A stretch of 64,000 nucleotides of DNA. Source: Microbulbifer sediminum (lineage in GTDB: Bacteria; Pseudomonadota; Gammaproteobacteria; Pseudomonadales; Cellvibrionaceae). Within the stretch, counting starts at the first letter, position 1. Each line of letters begins with the position of its first letter. This document shows positions 57,256-64,000 of this stretch, piece after piece. The position numbers and the translations under genes were made by a program. The stretch spans positions 124,001 to 188,000 of the forward strand of contig NZ_JAJSAP010000004.1 of NCBI RefSeq assembly GCF_021729035.1, read 5' to 3'. Under the pieces are notes generated by a model. The model was not told the DNA's origin, did not search any database, and saw only the letters and a program-made list of their open reading frames with translations.

Positions 57256-57354
57256 AGGTCTGCTCCCCGCGGCTCGCAGGCCGGAAGCCGGCCACGCACG
57301 GCCGCCGCGCCAGCGGGCGCGGAACAACAGCTCGGGCGAGCATGGGGATGGGGA

Positions 57355-58842
57355 TCAGACCAGAACAATGTCGTACTGCTCCTGGTTGTATATAGGCTCT
57401 ACCTGGAACTGGATCGGTCGATCGATAAACTCCTCCAGGTCCGCCACGTTGGCCGACTCCTCGTCGAGGAGCAGGTCGATCACCACCTGGCTGGCCAATA
57501 CCATGATTTTTTCGCTGTCATAGGCCCGGGCCTCACGAATAATTTCGCGGAAAATCTCGTATACCACTGTCTCAGCACTTTTCAGTGTGCCGCGCCCCTC
57601 GCATACCGGGCACGGTTCACAGAGGATCTGCCCGAGTGACTCCCGCGTGCGCTTGCGCGTCATCTCCACCAGCCCCAGCTCAGAGACCCCGGTGATGCTG
57701 GTCTTGGCGTGGTCGCGCTCCATGGATTTCTCCAGGGTTCGCAGGACCTGGCGCTGGTGCTCGACATCCTTCATGTCGATAAAGTCGATAATGATGATAC
57801 CGCCCAGGTTGCGCAGGCGCAGCTGGCGCGCGATCGCGGTGGCCGCCTCGAGATTGGTCTTGAAAATGGTCTCTTCGAGGTTGCGGTGCCCGACAAATGC
57901 CCCGGTGTTCACATCGATCGTACTCATCGCCTCGGTCTGCTCAACGATCAGGTAGCCGCCGGACTTCAGCGTCACCTTGTTCTGCAGGGCCTTGCGAATC
58001 TCCTCCTCGACACCGTAGAGATCGAACAGCGGACGTTCTCCCGGGTAGTGCTCCAGGCGACCGGCGATCTCCGGGGCATATTTGCCTGAAAACTCCGCCG
58101 CGCGGCCATGGGCCTCCCGGGAATCAATGCGGATCTTTTCCGTGTGCGGGCGGGCCAGGTCGCGCAGGGCGCGCATAAACAGGGGAAGATCCTCGTAGAT
58201 CACCGATGGCAGCGGCCGCGAGCGGATGCGCTGTTCCAGTTCCGACCAGAGCTTGTACAGGAACGGGATATCCCGCAGCAGCTCCTCCTCGCTGACCCCC
58301 TCGGCCACGGTGCGCAGGATAAAACCGCCATCGCCGGACTGGCCCTCGTCGGCCAGCTTCGCCGACGCCTGCTCAACCAGCTCCCGCAACCGCTCGCGCT
58401 CCCCCTCGTCCTCAATGCGATTGGAAATGCCGATGTGGCGGGTCTGGGGCATGTAGACCAGGTAACGGGCGGACACGCTCAGGTGCGTGGTGAGGCGGGC
58501 GCCCTTGGTACTGATCGGGTCCTTCACCACCTGTACCACCAGCGACTGGCCCTCGCGCACCAGCGCGCGGATATCCGCCACCTCGGCCTCGCGGGACTCC
58601 ATGCCCTCCTCGTCCAGGGGGGCGATGTCGGATGCGTGGATAAAGCCGGCGCGCTCCAGGCCGATATCGACAAACGCCGCCTGCATGCCCGGCAGCACAC
58701 GCACTACCTTGCCTTTGTAGATATTGCCGACGATACCGCGGCGCGCGCTGCGCTCCAGGTAGACTTCCTGCAGCACGCCGTTCTCCACCAGGGCCACACG
58801 GGTCTCGGTGGGCGCCACATTGATCAGCAGTTCCTCGCTCAA
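57355..58842 (-). CDS. rng: Ribonuclease G
   Basis: Endoribonuclease of the RNase E/G family, maturing 16S rRNA 5' ends. The 495-residue protein has the S1 domain (about 38-125), the DNase-I-like catalytic domain with [12 protein letters not shown] providing magnesium aspartates, and the zinc-link [11 protein letters not shown]. It lacks the long RNase E tail. The start is TTG overlapping the maf stop (TTGA). Confidence 0.97.
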   Translation of the reverse strand: MSEELLINVAPTETRVALVENGVLQEVYLERSARRGIVGNIYKGKVVRVLPGMQAAFVDIGLERAGFIHASDIAPLDEEGMESREAEVADIRALVREGQSLVVQVVKDPISTKGARLTTHLSVSARYLVYMPQTRHIGISNRIEDEGERERLRELVEQASAKLADEGQSGDGGFILRTVAEGVSEEELLRDIPFLYKLWSELEQRIRSRPLPSVIYEDLPLFMRALRDLARPHTEKIRIDSREAHGRAAEFSGKYAPEIAGRLEHYPGERPLFDLYGVEEEIRKALQNKVTLKSGGYLIVEQTEAMSTIDVNTGAFVGHRNLEETIFKTNLEAATAIARQLRLRNLGGIIIIDFIDMKDVEHQRQVLRTLEKSMERDHAKTSITGVSELGLVEMTRKRTRESLGQILCEPCPVCEGRGTLKSAETVVYEIFREIIREARAYDSEKIMVLASQVVIDLLLDEESANVADLEEFIDRPIQFQVEPIYNQEQYDIVLV

Positions 58843-59456
58843 GATGCCTCCCCGGCCTGCCAGTAAGGGATTCCCGCTTCCTCGAGCATGGGGACCAGCG
58901 CCTCCAGGGGCAACCCCACCACGTTGCTATAGCTGCCACTGAAGTTTTCCACCAGCGCCGCACCCAGCCCCTGGATGCCATAGCCACCGGCCTTGTCAGC
59001 TGGTTCCCCGGTGCGCCAGTAAGCCTCGACAGTACTGTCGCGCAGCGGGCGCAGACGCACCCGGGATTCTACCACCCGGCTCAGGCGGCGCTCGTCGTGG
59101 CACAGGCAGATGGCGGTGAGCACCGAATGCTCAACAGCAGAAAGTGTCGCCATCATGCGTCGAAAATCACTGAAATCCGCGGGTTTTTCCAGAACCTCGC
59201 CGCCACAGACCACCACCGTGTCAGCACCCAGGGCCCAAGCCCGGGCCTCGGTACGGGGCTGGGCAGCAAAGCCGGCCGCCGCTTTCTCACACGCCAGCCG
59301 CAGGACATAATCACGAGGTGACTCGCCGGCGGCCCTCGATTCCGGAACGGCGGTCTTCGCCTGGGTAAAAGGCACCCCGATCTGCGCCAGCAATTGTGCG
59401 CGGCGCGGGGAGCCGGAAGCGAGGATCAGTCTGCTGTGATCGACGGTATCTGGCAC
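58839..59456 (-). CDS. maf: Maf/YhdE-type nucleoside triphosphate pyrophosphatase
   Basis: House-cleaning enzyme, known as dTTP/UTP pyrophosphatase in the YhdE branch. The 205-residue protein has the Maf start [18 protein letters not shown] and the [18 protein letters not shown] motif with the catalytic aspartate. The start is GTG. Gene position between mreD and rng identifies the YhdE branch rather than YceF. Confidence 0.95.
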   Translation of the reverse strand: MPDTVDHSRLILASGSPRRAQLLAQIGVPFTQAKTAVPESRAAGESPRDYVLRLACEKAAAGFAAQPRTEARAWALGADTVVVCGGEVLEKPADFSDFRRMMATLSAVEHSVLTAICLCHDERRLSRVVESRVRLRPLRDSTVEAYWRTGEPADKAGGYGIQGLGAALVENFSGSYSNVVGLPLEALVPMLEEAGIPYWQAGEAS

Positions 59457-59489
59457 GGTACTGCTTTATTGTTGGTGAATCAGCCGCTG

Positions 59490-59495
59490 ATTATA
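59490..59495 (-). promoter_or_regulatory. Possible internal promoter -10 box before maf
   Basis: Perfect TATAAT on the minus strand, 34 bases from the maf start, in a 130-base gap after mreD. No good -35 at 16-18 bases. Confidence 0.4.
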
Positions 59496-59586
59496 ACGGC
59501 ATCGCTCGAAAAATGAGCGCCTCTTTACCGGACTTAACGGAAAATGTGACGTGAACGCCGGTTCACACACCCCGCAACGCCAGGCC

Positions 59587-60066
59587 TCAGCGCACCTGCA
59601 GGCGCCCGGCCATACGGTCGAGCCAGGGTGTGATCAGCGGCCACAACAGCGCCGAGGTGAGCGCCGGCCAGAGGAAGGTCAGCCCGGGCACTGGCTTTCC
59701 TGCCAGGCTGTGCACCCAATTACCCACCACCTGGTGAATACCCACCAGTACAAATACCCACATCAGCTGCTGGGCGGGGTTGAACGCGCGGGTGCGCTGG
59801 TAGGTAAGCAGGCAGAAATAGGCCAGCGCCCCAAGAGCCAGGGCATGGGTGCCCAGCACAGCGCCGGTGACGAAATCTTCCAGCAACCCGACCAGCCAGG
59901 CAAACCCCACCCCCAGGCTCTGGGGCATCCGGTTGATCCAGAAAATCACCAGCAACGCCATAAACGCGGGGCGAAACCAGAGCCACTGGTGCGGCAGGGG
60001 CATCACCGAGAGCAACAGGGCCACCAGCACCGTCGCGGCGATGAACCAGCGGTTATTCGGTTCCAA
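59587..60066 (-). CDS. mreD: MreD, rod-shape membrane protein
   Basis: Component of the elongation complex with MreB/MreC. The 159-residue protein is almost wholly hydrophobic with about five spans; FRPAFMALLVIFWINRMPQSLGVGFAWLVGLLEDFVTGAVLG is the conserved MreD core. The start is TTG, overlapping the mreC end by 14 bases. Confidence 0.94.
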   Translation of the reverse strand: MEPNNRWFIAATVLVALLLSVMPLPHQWLWFRPAFMALLVIFWINRMPQSLGVGFAWLVGLLEDFVTGAVLGTHALALGALAYFCLLTYQRTRAFNPAQQLMWVFVLVGIHQVVGNWVHSLAGKPVPGLTFLWPALTSALLWPLITPWLDRMAGRLQVR

Positions 60067-60895
60067 CGGCCTCTTCCCCTTCGCTGATCACAGCCAGTAC
60101 GAAACGACTGCGGTTCATGCGGCCCCGGGGCTGGACCTCGACCTCGGCAAAAGCGCGCCCGGGATCCCGCTCGACGGAAATAACCTCACCCACCGGGTAG
60201 CCCGATGGAAAGCGGCCACCCAGGCCGGAACTCAGCAGCAGGTCTCCCTCACGGACATCACTGGTATTGGCCACATGGCGCAACTTGAGCCGATAGAGGT
60301 CCCCCGTACCCTCGGCAACGGCGCGCACACTGTTGCGCAACACCTGTACCGGCAGGGCATGGCTGGCATCGGTTATCAACAGTACGCGACTGGCACCGGG
60401 GCCCGCCTCGATAACCTGGCCCAGCAGGCCGCTTGCGTCCATGATCGGGGTGCCATCGCGCACGCCATCATCAAGCCCCTTGTCGATCACCACGACGTGT
60501 TCCAGGGGATCCGGCGACACGCCAATAATCTGGCTGACCAGGACCCGCTCATCCAGCGAATCAGCCGAGTTCATCAACTCCTTGAGCTGGGTGTTTTCCG
60601 CCTTGACGGCGGCGAGCAGCTGGCTGCGCTGCTCCAGCAGCAGCACCTGGCGCCGGAGACGGCTGTTCTCCTCCTCCAGCTCCTCGCGCGAGCGCAGCTG
60701 GTCGCCGGCCCACTCCCCTACGCGGGAGGGCGCACCGGTAATCCAGTAGAAAGGCGCCGCCAGGCTGGCCACGCGCTCACGCACGGGCTGCAGCCAGTCG
60801 GTATAAATATTGATGACGATAAGCGCGGCCGCCACCAGGCCCAGGACCAGGATGCGGGACTCCGGCGAAGGGCCGCGGGTAAATAGCGGTTTAAT
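60053..60895 (-). CDS. mreC: MreC, rod-shape periplasmic scaffold (start codon abnormal)
   Basis: MreC links MreB to the wall-synthesis enzymes. The conserved N-terminus KPLFTRGPSPESRIL is encoded in frame upstream of the first GTG (60835), so translation must begin before that GTG. No ATG, GTG or TTG is available there: the frame begins best at ATT (60895), giving 280 residues with anchor span about 14-32, a coiled coil (about 65-105) and the beta-domain. A short ATG frame of five codons overlaps the ATT. See findings for the alternatives. Confidence 0.9.
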   Translation of the reverse strand: MKPLFTRGPSPESRILVLGLVAAALIVINIYTDWLQPVRERVASLAAPFYWITGAPSRVGEWAGDQLRSREELEEENSRLRRQVLLLEQRSQLLAAVKAENTQLKELMNSADSLDERVLVSQIIGVSPDPLEHVVVIDKGLDDGVRDGTPIMDASGLLGQVIEAGPGASRVLLITDASHALPVQVLRNSVRAVAEGTGDLYRLKLRHVANTSDVREGDLLLSSGLGGRFPSGYPVGEVISVERDPGRAFAEVEVQPRGRMNRSRFVLAVISEGEEAVGTE

Positions 60896-60962
60896 GGGTA
60901 ACCCCCATTAACTGGTGAGGTTGCGTTGTTGTTATCGATATCCGGTACAAGGGGTGCCGAAC

Positions 60963-62436
<1,474 letters not shown>

Positions 62437-62724
62437 ATGTCTGTGGACAAGCAAACCGTAGAACAACTGGCCGAGCTGGCCCGCATCGCCATCTCGGAGG
62501 AAACCATCGACGAAGTCGGCAAGCGCCTGGGCAATGTGCTGCAGCTGGTCGACCAGCTGCAGTCTGTGCACACCGAGGGCGTTGCACCGATGGCGCACCC
62601 GCTGGACGAGGTGCAGGCATTGCGGCCGGACGAGGTCACCGAGCCGGACAGGCGTGAAGAATTCCTGCAGCTGGCCCCCCAGTCCGAGCAGGGCCTCTAC
62701 CTGGTTCCCAAGGTGATCGACTGA
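62437..62724 (+). CDS. gatC: Asp-tRNA(Asn)/Glu-tRNA(Gln) amidotransferase subunit C
   Basis: Small stabilising subunit of the GatCAB amidotransferase, which amidates misacylated tRNA. From ATG 62437 ([17 protein letters not shown]) it has 95 residues, normal for the family. The [16 protein letters not shown] segment is typical. The 38 codons open upstream are not conserved. Followed after 47 bases by gatA. Confidence 0.96.
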   Translation: MSVDKQTVEQLAELARIAISEETIDEVGKRLGNVLQLVDQLQSVHTEGVAPMAHPLDEVQALRPDEVTEPDRREEFLQLAPQSEQGLYLVPKVID

Positions 62725-62771
62725 GCGATCCCTGGCAAGCACCTGAACACAGAGAACACAGCGGGAATACC

Positions 62772-64000
62772 ATGCACCAGTTAACCATCGCCGAAATCAT
62801 CCGCGGCCTGCGGGAACGTGAGTTCTCCAGTGTCGAGATCACGCGCCAGCTGCTCACCCGTATCGAGCAACTGGACGGCGACCTGAACAGCTTTATCAGT
62901 GTCACCGCCGAGAGTGCCCTGCGGCAGGCCGAGTCCGCCGACCAGCGCCTGGCGGCGGGCGATGCCCCCGCCCTGTGCGGCGTCCCCATTGCCCACAAGG
63001 ATATCTTCTGTACCCGCGGGACGCGCACCAGCTGCGGCTCCAAAATGCTGGATAACTTTGTGCCGCCCTACGATGCCCATGTGGTGGAACAGCTCCAGGC
63101 CGCCGGGATTGTGAGCCTCGGCAAGACCAACATGGACGAGTTCGCCATGGGTTCCTCCAACGAGACGAGCTATTACGGCCCGGTGAGGAATCCCTGGAAC
63201 CCCGGTCATGTACCCGGGGGCTCATCCGGCGGCTCGGCCGCCGCAGTGGCCGCGCAACTGGTACCCGGCGCCACCGCCACCGATACCGGCGGCTCTATCC
63301 GCCAGCCGGCGGCCCTGACCGGCACCACCGGGCTCAAGCCAACCTACGGCCGGGTCTCCCGCTGGGGCATGATCGCCTTCGCCTCCAGCCTCGACCAGGG
63401 CGGCCCCATCGCCCGTACTGCCGAGGATGTGGCCTACCTGCTGTCGGCCATGGCAGGCCACGATCCGCGTGATTCCACCAGCCTGAACCGGCCGGTCCCG
63501 GACTTTACCGCCACCCTGGGCGACGACATCCGCGGCCTGCGCATCGGCGTGCCGAAGGAGTACTTCAGTGAGGGGCTTAATCCGGATGCCGCTGCACGGG
63601 TGCAGGACGCCCTGAAGGAATACGAGCGGCTCGGCGCTGAGCTGGTGGAGATCAGCCTCCCCCATACCCACCTGGCGGTGCCCGCCTACTATGTCATCGC
63701 GCCGGCCGAGGCATCGGCCAACCTGTCGCGCTTTGACGGCGTGCGCTATGGCTATCGCTGCGAGAATCCCGCCGACCTGCGCGACCTCTACATGCGCTCG
63801 CGGGGCGAGGGCTTTGGCGAGGAGGTCAAGCGACGCATCCTTGTCGGCGCCTACGCGCTTTCCGCCGGCTACTACGACGCCTATTACAATAAGGCCCAGC
63901 AGGTCCGCCGCCTGATCAAGCAGGACTTTGTCCAGGCCTTCGGGCAGGTGGATGTCATCATGGGCCCGACTGCCCCCAACCCCGCCTTCCGCCTCAATGA
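62772..64000 (+). CDS. gatA: Asp-tRNA(Asn)/Glu-tRNA(Gln) amidotransferase subunit A (partial, C-terminus outside window)
   Basis: Amidase subunit releasing ammonia from glutamine. The 409 codons inside the window carry the whole Ser-cisSer-Lys triad: Lys76 in VPIAHKDIF, Ser151 in PGGSSGGS and Ser175 in [10 protein letters not shown]. The frame is open to the right edge; about 75 residues are expected beyond it. GatB should follow. Confidence 0.97.
   Translation, partial: MHQLTIAEIIRGLREREFSSVEITRQLLTRIEQLDGDLNSFISVTAESALRQAESADQRLAAGDAPALCGVPIAHKDIFCTRGTRTSCGSKMLDNFVPPYDAHVVEQLQAAGIVSLGKTNMDEFAMGSSNETSYYGPVRNPWNPGHVPGGSSGGSAAAVAAQLVPGATATDTGGSIRQPAALTGTTGLKPTYGRVSRWGMIAFASSLDQGGPIARTAEDVAYLLSAMAGHDPRDSTSLNRPVPDFTATLGDDIRGLRIGVPKEYFSEGLNPDAAARVQDALKEYERLGAELVEISLPHTHLAVPAYYVIAPAEASANLSRFDGVRYGYRCENPADLRDLYMRSRGEGFGEEVKRRILVGAYALSAGYYDAYYNKAQQVRRLIKQDFVQAFGQVDVIMGPTAPNPAFRLN

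Overview
This window is an almost gap-free stretch of core chromosome from a high-GC gammaproteobacterium. The gene content and order point to the marine Cellvibrionales/Pseudomonas-like side of the class, perhaps a Microbulbifer relative; that genus guess is inference from protein character only. Gene order follows, almost end to end, the order I recall for Pseudomonas aeruginosa from ftsW to gatA. The most informative features are therefore the places where that backbone is interrupted, fused or reduced.

Layout. 1-9.8 kb (minus strand): the division and cell-wall (dcw) cluster mraZ-rsmH-ftsL-ftsI-murE-murF-mraY-murD-ftsW, tightly overlapped, driven by a recognisable promoter with four 10-bp-phased MraZ boxes. 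10.1-14.4 kb: an accessory insertion holding a one-cysteine thioredoxin-fold protein and a translationally coupled ATP-grasp ligase / CocE-type hydrolase pair. 14.6-19.5 kb: rnpB (RNase P RNA), rsmI and, divergently, lpoA-yraN-diaA-dolP. 19.6-25.7 kb: a second insertion with a thiolase, lemA, an M48 protease, a Yip1-family protein and a diguanylate cyclase. 25.8-31 kb (minus): sspB, sspA, a fused cytochrome b/c1 gene, the Rieske gene, rpsI and rplM. 31-36 kb: zapE, zapG, an ATP sulfurylase (sat), the envelope-stress protease degS and a small NTF2-like protein. 36-40.3 kb (minus): hisD, hisG, murA, ibaG and a lone mlaC. 40.6-51.2 kb (plus): yrbG, kdsD-kdsC-lptC-lptA-lptB (Kdo synthesis and LPS transport), rpoN-hpf-ptsN-rapZ-npr (sigma-54 and nitrogen PTS), mgtE and darP. 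51.3-62 kb (minus): an unknown membrane protein, a lipoprotein MsrB, yhdP, rng, maf and mreD-mreC-mreB. 62.4-64 kb (plus): gatC and the start of gatA.

Most genes serve the envelope: peptidoglycan precursor synthesis (murA, murD-F, mraY), septal and lateral wall machinery (ftsL/I/W, mreBCD, lpoA, zapE/G), LPS and phospholipid handling (kds, lpt, mlaC, yhdP, dolP) and envelope stress (degS, M48 protease). Others cover ribosomes and RNA (rpsI, rplM, rsmH, rsmI, rnpB, rng, hpf, darP), respiration (bc1 complex) and charged-tRNA formation (gatCA).

The points most worth a second look are the ATP-grasp/CocE pair inserted between mraZ and rnpB; the petB-petC fusion with a retained internal leader; sat standing where CysDN is usually found; an orphan mlaC without mlaFEDB; an mreC frame with no ordinary start codon, next to a 5-codon minigene; and an FtsI whose SxN motif reads SSQ. 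I saw no tRNA, CRISPR array, insertion sequence or prophage. Many genes use GTG or TTG starts overlapping the previous stop; starts were chosen by ribosome-binding site and family N-terminus.
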